From Haliotis asinina (Eukaryota; Mollusca; Gastropoda; Lepetellida; Haliotidae), in the NCBI RefSeq assembly GCF_037392515.1, contig NC_090283.1, forward strand, positions 19,004,501 to 19,068,500: a stretch of 64,000 bases of DNA. Direction: 5' to 3'. Positions 10,977 to 22,566 of the stretch are shown here, piece after piece. The translations under genes were made by a program, and so were the position numbers. Numbering within the stretch: position 1 is the first letter of the stretch; each line of letters opens with the position of its first letter. The notes below the pieces were generated by a model, which was given only the letters and a program-made list of their open reading frames with translations, had not been told where the DNA came from and did no database searches.

Positions 10977-11514
10977 TCCCGTGTGGACCCGGGACAGAAT
11001 GTGTCCACAACACCCCATTGCTTGTCGTAAGAGGCGACTAAATTGGGCAACCTGTTTGCCGTGGGTTGCGTCCCGTGTCGGTAGAGGATGGGATCCTGGT
11101 GGTTGAGGGCACTTGGGCTTTTAACTGCTTTCCATTTGCCCAACACGCCACTTTGGCCCTTACTTCACCTAGACGGGTGGTTGAATGGGCCCGATTCAAC
11201 CAATCGGCTGGTCATGCCAACCCCTGTGCATGGACTGTCGACTGCCTAAATAAATTTCGGCCTTGGCAATACTGGTGATTTGTAACTTGTATGATTGTAA
11301 ATTATGATAATATGAATTTTGCCTAGGGTCTTATGCCAGAAGGCGATGGTTCATGGGCCAATCTGGTAGATTAATTTCTTATATTTCTTCTACTGGAGTA
11401 TATCATCCGGGTATCCTTGGTGCTGCAAGGTGGAGGCCCGCTTGCTATAGCGCTGTCCTTGTGATACTCCGTGGTGGGTGGGGAGCTCGGATGATGAACC
11501 ATATGACACCAAGC

Positions 11515-12117
11515 ATGGCTTATGAAATACCCCCCAAAAAACAAAACGTCCACTTGAAATTGATCCCGTTGGTACTTCTCATAGACCGTCTCTGTCGATT
11601 GAGTATTGGCCACGTTTCCTCGTTATTGAGACTCCTGACAAGACACCATTGAAGTTGAACCCTTTCGCAGTGTCGAAGGGCATTCAAGGTATTGCTGGGG
11701 ATGTTAAACACATTAGACGCTTACGTTCGGGTGCCTTACTAATTGAGTGCAGCAAGAAACAACAAGCAACCAACTTGATGAGTATTGAATCTTTTGTGGG
11801 TATTCCGGTCATGGTCTCTGCTCACAAGACCTTGAACACGAGTAAAGGTATCATCAGAGATCGGGATCGATTGTTTGCTGACATGACCGAACTTGATATA
11901 GCATGTGAAATGAAAGATCAAGGTGTGCTGTATGTGAAGCGCTTTTCAACCCGAAAAAACAATGAAACATTCCAAACGAATACCTATCTGTTTTCTTTTT
12001 CATCGCCAAATGCTCCTAAATCAGTGAAGGCATGTTACTGCAATATCCAAGTTGAAACATACATCCCCAACCCGCTCAGGTGTTTTAAATGCCAGAAATA
12101 TGGACACGGTGTAAATT
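11515..12117 (+). pseudogene. ORF1 N-terminal part, frameshifted and truncated
   Basis: ORF1 is the nucleic-acid-binding partner protein of the LINE. The likely start is ATG at 11515 (MAYEIPPKKQ). An indel in the C/A-rich run near 11535 shifts the frame; after it the text continues as in the other copies (YWPRFLVIETPDKTPLKLNP, then LNTSKGIIRDRD). It ends within the first knuckle CFKCQKYGHG at the junction with copy C. Residues after the junction belong to copy C's reverse strand. Confidence 0.8.
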
Positions 12118-15100
12118 CGCAGGATATGCTTGACCGTGACTATCTCATCACGTAAAAGGTACGCGTGAGTGTATCTTGTATGGCCAATACGACATCGTCG
12201 CAAAATGACTTCTTCAAATCTGGACTGACAACCTAAGTATGTATAACAAATGTAGGGTTTTATTTCATGTAGTTTATTTATACCTACTTGGGTGTCCCAC
12301 TTCTTCTGCATCAGATCACGAGTGTAAGCTCTAATGCTAGCTTTGTAGTCAGAATAAGGAATAAGAAGTGGTGTCACAGATTTGTTGAGTGCTGCCTTAG
12401 CAGCAAGATCGGCCATTGCGTTACCGGAAATGCCAACGTGGCTGGGTAACCAACAGAAAACAATGTCGTACTGGCCAGTAGCAATATCATTATACAATTC
12501 AATTATTTCTATTAAAAGTGGATGTTTACAAGAAAGATTTTTAATCGCCTGAAGGCAAGAAAGAGAGTCAGAATAGATTATATATTGTTTATCTCTTTGA
12601 ATATATTTAAGAGCTGTTAATATGGCATTAGCCTCAGCGGTAAAAATAGAGCTGTTGTCTGGTAATCTAGAAGATATTGTTCTGGATCCAATGACAGTGG
12701 CACAAGCTACTGCGACACCTTCCTTGGACCCATCTGTAAATAAGGATTTATAACTGCTATATTTATGTTTCAATTCATTATATTCTTGTTTATACTGTGG
12801 TTCAATAGTTTCTGATTTTTTAAATGTGGTCAGTGTTAGGTCCACTTGGGGCTTAACCAACTGCCAAGGAGGAGAAGAAAGAAGACGGGAAGGAGCAATA
12901 TATTCCAGCTCAATGCCGGCAGCAGCAAGAAATGGTTTAATACTTAAACCAAGAGGCGGTACAAGCGAAGATTTCATATTGTATAAGTCCTCACACAGAG
13001 GACTGAAAACACAGTTATATGCAGGGTTTGACTCACTGGCATATAATTTTGTTACATACTGTAAAGCTAATTTGATACGTCGCTGCTCAAGAGATGGCTC
13101 ATCGGCCTCAACGTACAGGCTGTCAACAGGTGAAGTTCGAAAGGAGCCAAGACAAAGTCTTAGACCTTGATGGTGAACAAAATCTAAAAGTTTCAGGTTG
13201 CTTTTATAGGGTCCACCATATACAATGGAGCCATAATCAAGTTTTGACCGGATCAGTGATCGATAAAGTTGCAGGAGGGTAGCTTGGTCCCCTCCTCATT
13301 TAGAATTTGAAACGACTTTCAACAAGTCAAGTGCCTTCAGGCATTTAGTTTTGAGGGATTTGATATGTGGTAGAAACGTTAAATGTGAGTCAAAAATTAA
13401 TCCCAAGAACTTGGCCTCCTTTACAACTTTGATGGGAGTGCCATCTAGAGATAGTTCTGGGTCCTTATGTGGCTTATATGTTCTGCAAAAATGTATACAA
13501 TTTTCAACACACCATTTATTTATTTTGTTTAAACACAACTGCAGTTGCCGTTCAATTGTATGCATATTTTTACCTCGGCAAGAAATATTAAAATCATCCA
13601 CGAAAAGCGATCCATCAATTGAATCGTTTAAAACTTTTGATCAACTGTTGATCTTGATGCCAGAAAGAGTGACAGATAAAATACGGCCCTGTGGAACACC
13701 CTGATCCTGATTGTAATGATCAGACAGGGTAGAACCCACACGGAGATGGAATTGTCTGTCATTTAAAAAGTTGGCAATAAATTGAGAAAAACGACCTCGC
13801 AAACCAAAGTCATGTAAATCCCTCAAAATACCATGTTTCCAGGTTGTGTCATATGCTTTTTCAAGATCTAAAAAGATAGACACAGCATGTTGTTTATTAA
13901 TTAGTGCGTTTTTCACAAATGATTCTAAACGCACTAAGTGATCGACAGTACTTCTATTTTTACGGAAAGCACATTGTATATCTGTTATGAGGTTATTAGT
14001 TTCCAAGTACCAAACAAGTCGATTATTTATCATGCGTTTCATGGTCTTGCAAACACAGCTAGTTAGTGAAATAGGTCGATAATTTGACGGATCCGTATGA
14101 TCACGTCGAGGTTTAGGTATTGGTACTACTATGGCGTCACGCCATGACGGAGGAAAGTTACCCGATGTCCAAATATCATCAAAAATATTGAGAAGAGTTT
14201 CTAGGCAGGATTCTGGTAAGTGCTTCAGGAGTTGATAATGTATGTTATCAGCTCCTGTAGCAGTGTCATGAGCTTGATCAAGAGCAGTATGGAGTTCATG
14301 AATAGAAAACGTTTCATTATAATCTTCCCCATTATCACATTTGAAATTAATAGTTTTCTTTTCTTGTTGTTTTTGATATTGCTGAAATTTAGGTACATAA
14401 TGTGAAGAGGAAGAGTGTTTAGCAAGGGTTTCGCCTAGTTTATTAGCAATATCTGATTTATCAGTAGGCAATTGATCTCCATGTTTAAGATGATGGACAG
14501 TAGATTTAGTACCTTTACCTTTAATTTTCTGGACCATGTTCCATACCTTGGACATGGGTGTCCGAGAATTTATTTTAGATACATAATTTTGCCAAGACTG
14601 GCGTTTGTTCTGTTTAAAAGTACGCCGTGCTTTAGCGTTTAAAATTTAAAATTTATTGAAATTATGCACCGTAGGATGGCGACGGAAATAATGTTTTGCT
14701 TTTTCCCTTGCCTTTCTAGCTTGTTTGCATTCATCGTTGAACCATGGTTTTCTTACGTGTGGAACTGCAGAGGAGTCTGGAATACACTCATCAGCTATGG
14801 AGTTCAATTCATCAGAAAAGCACTTAATAGCATCGGGAACGTCAATAAAACGTTCAGGTTTAAGTTTTTCAGCACACAGTGTTTCATATAAAGCCCAGTT
14901 AGCTTTTTTTAAATTCCGTCTTGATGATGAAGGAACAGCAGATGGAGTGACAGATTTTAGTATAGTAGGAAAATGATCACTTCCACAGAGGTCATCGTGG
15001 ACTGACCATTCAAATTCATTAAGTAGATTGGAGTCTGCAAGAGACAGATCCAGAGAAGAGTAGGTGCCTGTTGCAGGATGCAGATATGTGCTCGAATCAT

Positions 15101-15604
15101 CATTACACATACACACATCAGTATTGAAAATAAAATCTTCCAGTGTTTTACCTTTAGTGTTTATATTTGTACCACCCACAGTGGATTATGACCATTGAGA
15201 TCGCCCATTATTATACAGGGTTTTGGAAGTTGGTCATAGAGAGCTTGCAAATCAGACAGTTGAAGTGTTGAAGAAGGCGGAATATAGAACGAGCATACTG
15301 TGAAGGGAACATGAAGAGTAAGTCTCACTGCAACGGTTTGAAGATTAGTTGTAAGTGAGACAGGGCTGTGTATAACATTCTGATTTTACAAGGATTGAAG
15401 ATCCTCCAGTGGCCCTATCACCTGGAGGAGAAAGAGAATGATATCCAATGAACTGACGTAAGTTAAAATTGTCTGCCTGCTTCAGGTAAGTTTCCTGTAA
15501 GCAGAAAGCTGATGGTTGTAAATCCTGAATCAACAGCTGTAATTCATTAAAGTTGGTTTTCCGTCCTCTACAATTCCACTGGACAATACATGGAGAAACT
15601 GTTT
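12118..15604 (-). pseudogene. ORF2 (endonuclease-RT-RNase H), several frameshifts
   Basis: The APE-type endonuclease starts with IVQWNCRGRKTN and has FCLQETYLK and GSDHFPT. The middle (15180-15345) is out of frame. RT spans about 14555-13296 with palm A SIFLDLEKAYDTTW, QGVPQG and the FVDD catalytic motif near 13590, with a frameshift between the last two. RNase H (12977-12200) is open and has all four acidic residues. The start codon position has ATAG instead of ATGA, and a one-base loss near the end of ORF1 fuses the two frames. Not functional. Confidence 0.85.
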
Positions 15605-16929
15605 CTATGGGGATTGATTGGGGATCTACCCCTTGTCTTTTTGTGGGTGACAAGCTACAAGCTCTACATCGGATGTTGTCAGAAACATCCATATCTTCAA
15701 GAGATCCAAACTTATTATAAATTTGGATTGTATTTTCTGCCGCTTTTGAGGTTCTGCCCTTATGTTATTTTTTGCAGACTCATTTATTGGTTTGATTTTT
15801 TGTTTTGGTTGTTGCTTCCCATTATTCCCAGAGGAAGGTTTGGAAATTTTCTGTGATGATGATTGTTCCTGGGAAGATGGCCGAGACTGAACTTCTTCTC
15901 TAACAGTTATTGATGTAGATACAACAGTTTGCGTTGACTGGTCAGGACAGTAGATTTTGGGTGCAACAGTGTCAACCCATGTCAAATTAGTTTGGCATTG
16001 CGTTGATGAAGTGGACACTGTTGAAGTTACAGTTTGCTTTGTTGATGTTCTCGCAACTGAAGCATAGGACTCGTTTCCTTCTGATGTGTGAGCAACAAGT
16101 TTCTTTGCATCAGCAAAACTAAGATTCCTTGTGAATTTGATTTTATTAATTTCCATTTGTTGTTTCCAGATCAGACATTCTTTTGAAAAAGATGAATGTG
16201 TTCCAGAGCAGTTGGTGCATTTTTTAAAGTTGCTGTCACAGTCTTCCGTAACATGAGTTTTTTTCGCTGCAGTGAGCACATGTAATAGCATTTGTGCAGT
16301 TCGTAACACCATGACCATACCTTTGGCATTTGAAACATCTCAACGGGTTAGGGATATAAGTATCAACATTGAGATGACAATATCCTGCTTTAATTGCTTT
16401 TGGAGCAGTTGGAGAAGAAAAATGGAATAGGTAGGTGTTTGTTGGTTTATTTTTTTCGTGTTGTGAATCGTTTCACAAAAATCACTCCTTGTTCTTTCAT
16501 TTCTGTGGCTATATCTAATTCACTCATATCGGCAAATAGTTGATCCCGGTCTCTGACAATTCCTTTGCTAGTGTTCAAAGTTCTATGTGGAGATACCGAA
16601 ACCGGTATTCCAACCAAAAGCTGTGTTGACATCAAATTTGTTGTTTGTTGTTTCCTGCTGCATTCGATGAGCAAAGAGCCTGATCGCAGTCGTTTGATGT
16701 TTGGGACTTCACCTGCAATACCTTGTATACCTTTTGACACTGCAAACGGGTTTAATTTTAAAGGTGACTTGTCAAGTGTCTCAAGAACTAAAAATCGTGG
16801 CCAGTATTCAGTTGAGTTAGAAGGTCGTTGGTCATCATCATCACTGTCCAGTTGACGTTTGTTTCGTTTTTTTTTGTTTTTTTTTGTTTTTTTTTTGTTT
16901 TTTTTTTTTGGGGGGGGGTTGTATTCCAT
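15605..16929 (-). pseudogene. ORF1 with knuckles and an expanded lysine run
   Basis: Starts MEYNPPPKKK at 16929. A long interrupted T run on the plus strand (16868-16910) makes a Lys-rich tract (KKKRNKRQ) that is longer than in K, where the matching segment is QKRNKRQ. A frameshift after TTRKK (16447) separates the N-terminal half from the knuckle region (CFKCQRYGHG). The conserved tail KFGSLEDMDVS-like segment precedes ORF2. Confidence 0.8.
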
Positions 16930-17288
16930 AGTTAGTGTAGAAGGTTCCGAGCTCCCCACCCACCACGGAGTATCACAAGGACTATGCTATAAACAAGTTG
17001 GTCTCCAACTTGCAGCACCAAGGATACCCGGATGATATACTCCAGTAGAAGAATTAAAAATAATTAGTCTACCAGATTGACCCATGAGCCATCGCCTTCT
17101 AGCATAAGACTCTAGGCAAAGTTCAAAGCAATATAAATCAACATCAAACATGTTATAGACATTAAAGCCAAGACCAAATCAATCAAAATCAGTTCCAAAT
17201 CATACTTGTGCAATGATAAATAAATTTATAGTCTATGCACATGGCTTGGCATGACCAGCCGATTGGTTGAACCGGGCCCATTCAACCT

Positions 17289-19634
17289 CCCTGAATCATG
17301 TCTCCAGACACTTTTGAACATATTTGATGAAATTTAGACATCGGGCAGTTTTCCTCCTTCGTGGAGAAACGCAATTGTTATCCCTGTTCCAAAGCCTGGC
17401 CGAGATCATACAGATCCATCTAACTACCGTCCAATATCTCTCACTAGCCGTGTTTGCAAAACTATGGAGCGTATGGTGAATAATCGTTTAGTGTGGTATT
17501 TGGAAACCAATCATCTCATTACAGATATTCAATGTGCTTTCCGAAAAAGCAGAAGTACTATTGACCACCTTGTGCGTCTAGAATGGTTTATAAAAAATTC
17601 CTTTGTAAATAAACAACATTCTGTGTCTATCTTGTTTGATCTTGAAAAAGCATATGACACAACCTGGAAATATGGCATTTTAAAAGATTTACAAGGCTTC
17701 GGATTGCGAGGTCGTTTGCCTCAATTTATAGCCAACTTTTTAAATGACAAACAGTTTCAAGTCCGTGTGGGTTCTACCCTGTCTGATCATTACAATCAGG
17801 ATCAGGGTGCTCCACAAGGCAGTATTTTGTCTGTTACACATTTTAGTATAAAGATAAATAGTTTATCAAAAGTTTTAAACGATTCAATTGATGGATCGTT
17901 ATTTGTGGATGATTTTAATATTTCTTGCAGTGGGAAAAATATGCATACTATTGAACGGCAACTGCAGCTGTGTTTAAACAAAATAAATAAATGGTGTCTT
18001 GAAAACGGCTTTAAGTTTTCTAAATTCAAAACTAATTGTATACACTTTTGTCGAAAATATAAGCCACATAGGGTCCCAGAACTATCTTTAGATGGCACTT
18101 CCATCAGGGTGGTTAAGGAGGCTAAGTTCTTGGGCCTTATCTTTGACTCCCACTTAACATTTCTGCCTCATATTAAGTTCCTTAAAACTAAATGCCTGAA
18201 GGCTCTTGACTTGTTGAAAGTTGTTTCCAACTGAAAGTGGGGAGGGGATCAAGCGACCCCTTGCACCTATATCGATCACTCGTTCGTTCAAAACTTGATT
18301 ATGGTTCCATCGTATATGGTGGAGCCTGCAAAAGCAACCTTACACTTCTTGATTCTGTCCACCACCAAGGCCTAAGACTTTGTCTTGGGTCCTTCAGAAC
18401 TTCACCTGTTGACAGTCTCTACGTTGAGGCTGATGAACCATTTCTTGAGCAGCGACGTATAAAGTTAGCTTTACAGTACATTACTAAGTTATTCTCAAAT
18501 CAATCTAACCCTGCATATAACTGTGTTTTCAATCCCCTTCATGAGGATTTATACAACAAAAAATCTTCTCTTGTCCCGCCTCTAGGACACAGAATTAAAC
18601 CCTTTCTTTCTTCAGCCGAGATTCAGTTGAAAAACATAGCTCCCCCCCCCCCCTCCCCCCAGTCTTATTTCTTCTCCTCCTTGGCAGTTGGTCAGGCCCC
18701 AAGTAGACCTGACATTGACCACATTTAAAGAATCAGAAAATAATGAATTACAGTATAAGCAAGAATATAATCAATTAAAACATAAATATAGCGATTATAA
18801 ATCCTTATTTACAGATGGGTCTAAGGATGGTGGCGCAGTAGCTTGTGCCACTGTCATTGGATCCAGAACAATATCTTCTAGATTACCAGAAAATAGTTCT
18901 ATTTTCACAGCTGAAGCTAACGCCATATTAACAGCTCTTCAATATATTCAAAGACACCCGAAACATAAACACTATATAATCTATTCAGACTCTCTTTCTT
19001 GTCTTCAGGCGATTAAAAATTTATCATGTAAACATCCACTTATTGAAGTGTATAAGTGTATAACATTATTGAAGTGTATAATAATCTTGCCACTGTCCAA
19101 TACGACATCGTCTTTTGTTGGTTACCCATCCACGTAGGCATTTCTGGTAACACAATGGCTGATCTTGTTGCCAAGGCAGCACTCAACAAATCCGTGACAC
19201 CACTTCTTATCCCATACTCTGATTACAAAGCTAGCAGTAGAACCTACATCCGTGATCTGATGCAGAAAAAGTGGGACACCCAAGCAGGTATAAATAAATT
19301 ACACGAAATAAACGCGTATATTGGTTACACCTACTTGGGCTGTCAGTCCAGATTTGAAGAGGTTGTTGTAAAACGATGTCGTATTGGCCATACACGATAT
19401 ACACATGCATACCTATTGAAAGATGAGGATCCTCCGTTTTGTATCCCTTGTGATGAGAGAGTCACGGTCAAGCATATTCTGCTTGACTGTGTTGAATTCT
19501 CCATCACAAGGGATAAGTATTATACAGTTAAAACAATCACGGATCTTTTTACCAGCATTAGGTCTCATTTAATTATATTTTTTTTAAAGAAATTGAATTT
19601 TTGGCTGAATTTTGAAAACTTGTTGTGTAAGTAG
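17289..19634 (+). pseudogene. ORF2 RT-RNase H part, disrupted
   Basis: RT keeps SILFDLEKAYDTTW, QGAPQG and SLFVDDFNISC (near 17900). A stop and frameshift occur at 18234-18240. A run of C (18643-18660) replaces the PSRLLSSPPWQ segment and shifts frame. In RNase H, GAAGTGTATAA is repeated around 19047-19080, a small tandem duplication that breaks the frame between SCKHPL and YNNLATVQYD. The terminal finger is intact. Confidence 0.8.
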
Positions 19635-20169
19635 ATGTATTTTAATGATTGGAAGTTTGGATTAGTAACTTGAATTGTTGGTGGCTGTACCCTCAAAGGG
19701 GGTTGAAGTATTGTAAAATTATTGTCCTCCTGAGAGGGTACGTAAGTCCAAAAGCATTCACAGTAAATTTAAACTTTCCACTGTTCTTAATCGTAGTATA
19801 TGTGTATTTTTAATTTTTGGCTAGATGTGACTAAATTGCTGACAGCTGAGGGGATGATGTAAATCCAACTAGGGTCCATGCAGGTAGCAAAGGTAGTGTA
19901 AGTCCCCATGGCCTCTAATATGGTGATCTACCTTTAGTTGTTGGCAATCTATAGCCTGATTTTATGTTGTATTGTCCGAATAGTGATATTAGTTTTAACA
20001 TTCCACACTAGTTTTAATCCCAGTTGTGATATTCTAGTTGTTTTACTGTCCTTCGTTGACAGGTTTTTATAGTATCCATATATTTCATTTCAGTATTTAA
20101 CGTTCTCGTCACGATATGGCTGCAGTATTGCCGATGTGACGTTAAATATTAACTCACTCACTCACTCAT
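17289..20169 (+). mobile_element. I/Nimb-type LINE, copy D (5'-truncated)
   Basis: Starts inside RT at PESCLQTLLNIF and runs to a normal 3' UTR and (ACTC)n tail ending near 20169. The left border meets copy C's 5' UTR, and the right border meets copy E. No target-site duplication was found. Confidence 0.85.
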
Positions 20170-20171
20170 TA

Positions 20172-20644
20172 TTGTAGCTTTATAATCTGAGTCTGGAATA
20201 AGAAGTGAAGTCACGGATTTGTTGAGTGCTGCATTGCTAGCGAGATCGGCCATTGTATTGCCAGAAATGCCTACATGGCTAGGTAACCAACAAAAGACGA
20301 TGTCGTATTGGCCAGTAGCAAGATTATTAAATAATTCAATTATTTCTATTAAAAGTGGATGTTTACATGACAGATTTTTAATTGCCTGGAGGCAAGAAAG
20401 AGAATCAGAATAGATAATATACTGTTTATGTCTAGGATGTCTTTCAATATATTTAAGAGCCGTTAATATAGCGTTAGCTTCTGCTGTGAAAATAGACCTA
20501 TTATCCGGTAATCTGACAGATATTGTTCTGGATCCAATGACAGTGGCACAAGCCACTGCGCCACCATCCTTGGACCCATCTGTAAATAAAGATTTGTATG
20601 TATTATAGTTACTTTTTAATTGATTATATTCTTGTTTATATTGT
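20172..20644 (-). mobile_element. LINE copy E, 3'-side fragment (RNase H), split by F
   Basis: Reverse-strand RNase H from YKQEYNQLKS to SDYKAT. The other part of the same copy resumes at 26787. The last 13 bp (20632-20644, TTGTTTATATTGT) are duplicated at 26774-26786 around copy F. The fragment lacks its own 3' UTR, which is cut off at copy D's tail. Confidence 0.85.
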
Positions 20645-20702
20645 GGCACCCGTGTTGAGCCACCTCCTCGTGGTGGGTGCTGGGTAACGCTAAGAGCTCG
20701 CC
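20645..20702 (+). ncRNA. HDV-like self-cleaving ribozyme, copy F
   Basis: P1 GGCACCC/GGGTGCT (20645-20651 with 20675-20681), P3 ACC/GGT with loop TCCTCGT, J1/4 GGGTAAC, J4/2 GCTAAGA with the presumed catalytic C at 20690. P2 has one mismatch and one wobble (GTTGAGC against GCTCGCC). The predicted cleavage point is exactly the 5' end set by the target-site duplication. Confidence 0.75.
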
Positions 20703-21232
20703 GACACCCCCGTAGTGGACCCGGGGGGATATTTGGTTCACCAACCCGTTTGCCGTGGGTTGCGGCCCTGTGTCGGTGGAGGACGGGAGTCTGGGGTTGA
20801 GGGCATTGGGAGCCTGTAATCGTGTTCCCTTTGCTCAACACACTCCTTTGACCCTTACTTCACCTAGACGGGTGGTTGAATGGGCCCGGTTCAACCAATC
20901 GGCTGCTCATGTCGAGCCCTGTGCATTATCTGTATTTGCACAACGTATATTTTTAAACCGTATTGTTAAATTTAGGCCTTGGCTCTTTTGGTTTCTCAAA
21001 CACCCCACTCGATTTGACATATATCTTCTTTAATTTGCCTAGAGTCTAAATGCCCAGAAGGCGATGGCCCATGGGCTAATCTGGTAGGATTCATCTTTTC
21101 AAGATTTTTCCTGCTTGAGTATACCCTCCTGGTATCCCTGGTGTCGTCTGTTGGAGATCCACAGACATGTGACATCGTCCTTGTTGACACTCCGTGGTGG
21201 GTGGGGAGCTAGGGGGGTGAATTATATCCATT

Positions 21233-22566
21233 ATGATCATGGTACCCCCACTTAAAAAACGATCGCATGAGTCTGATGATCCACTCTCTTCGGACGATGA
21301 GGCTCCAACAGTTTCAATCAACCCTGACAATTGGTCTCGTTTCCTTGTCTTGTCTTGAGTGGATAATGGCCCTCTGAAACTTAATCCCTTTGCCATTGCG
21401 AAGGGCATTGAAGGTTTAGCAGGCGAAGTACAAGGAGTTACAAAACTACGTTGCGGTTCTTTACTTATCGAATGCAAAAAACAGATACAATCCAAAATTC
21501 TGCTCTCGACCAAGTCATTTGCAAATGTCCCTGTGACGGTCTCTCAACACAAGACATTAAACACCAGTAAAGGCATTGTCCGTGATGCTGGACATTGCCT
21601 TTCGGACATGACAGAAACTGACATAGTGACAAAATTACATGCACGCGGGGTTACAGATGTTAAACGTTTCACTGTCAGAAAGAATAATGAAATCATTAAA
21701 ACAAACACTTATCTGTTGACATTTTGCGTTCCAAAGCATCCCAAATCACTGAAGGCTGGGTACGTTCACCTCAGGGGTGAGACGTTCATTCCTAACCCCT
21801 TGAGGTGTTACAAATGCCAAAAGTATGGTTATGGCTCCAAGTCATGCCATAATCTACCAGCGGGTCATCGTTGTGCAGGAAATTGCGAAGATGGTAATCT
21901 GTGTAACAAAAGCCCTGTTTGTGGCAACTGTTCTGGTAACCATCCATCATCTTCTAAGGACTGTCCAACTTGGAAGCTGCAGTCTAAAATTTCCAAAGTA
22001 AAACATGAACAGAAGATTACATTTTCTGAAGCAAAGAAGATTGTGCTTGCACAAGAACAGCCTGGTCAGACATATTCCGCCAGTTTCCGCTTCCCTTCAG
22101 GGATACCAATCTAAACATTTTTCATGTAACTCTGTCAGTTGTCAAACTGACTACACTTGGACAAGGACATCAGCACCTACTTTATTACCTGCCAAAGTCC
22201 ATGTGAGGCCTCAAAAACAGAATTCAAGTTCACAAACGATGTTTTCTTTACAAACGGACATGGTATCTTGTAATATGGACCCAACTACATCACAGAAACA
22301 ATCATCAAAAGTCAGATCAACGACCCAAATCAGACAAAAATGTCAAACAAACTGCACAAAACAAACACAACCCGTCCACTGAAACTATCAAAAAGTGTCA
22401 CAGTGGCAGAGCTCCGAAGGGAGCGGATAATCCTGTTAAACTCTTTAACAAGTTTGGATCCCTTGAGGACATGGACGTGTCCGACCATAGCCATGGTAGG
22501 ACACATAGTTTGTCTCCCTCAAGGAAGTTGAGGGGTAGATCACCCGTCCATCCTCCGAAGAAATGA
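21233..22566 (+). pseudogene. ORF1, divergent subtype, one stop and a frameshift
   Basis: Starts at ATG 21233 with a basic then acidic N-terminus (PPLKKRSHESDD). An in-frame TGA near 21356 (FLVLS*VDNG) replaces a sense codon. The core PLKLNPFAIAKGIEGLAGEV and LNTSKGIVRD follows. The first knuckle is CYKCQKYGYGSKSC, where the histidine of C-x2-C-x4-H-x4-C is tyrosine. Two more cysteine clusters follow. A frameshift near 22080 precedes the conserved end (RSPVHPPKK, stop TGA 22564-22566). The TGA overlaps the ORF2 start as ATGA. Confidence 0.82.

Larger units (their letters stand above)
10919..12117 (+). mobile_element. I/Nimb-type LINE, copy B (5' part)
   Basis: A complete 5' end (ribozyme, then about 0.6 kb of 5' UTR) and ORF1 up to its first zinc knuckle. 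At 12117 it abuts copy C in opposite orientation with no 3' end and no tail, so the two were joined by a rearrangement rather than by insertion. Confidence 0.85.
12118..17288 (-). mobile_element. I/Nimb-type LINE, copy C (both ends missing)
   Basis: In element orientation: part of the 5' UTR (17288 to about 16930), ORF1, ORF2 as far as the terminal finger (VTVKHIL at 12121), then a break. Neither the ribozyme end nor the 3' UTR and tail remain. Both borders face plus-strand copies (B and D) with no visible target-site duplication. Confidence 0.85.

Noticed and set aside
12021..12977. 318-codon minus-strand frame ending in an unusual C-terminus
   Set aside because: The last 35 codons cross the B/C junction and read copy B's ORF1 backwards.
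16860..16925. Poly-T tract as a retrotransposon poly-A tail on the minus strand
   Set aside because: It lies inside copy C's ORF1 and encodes its lysine run; no element ends there.
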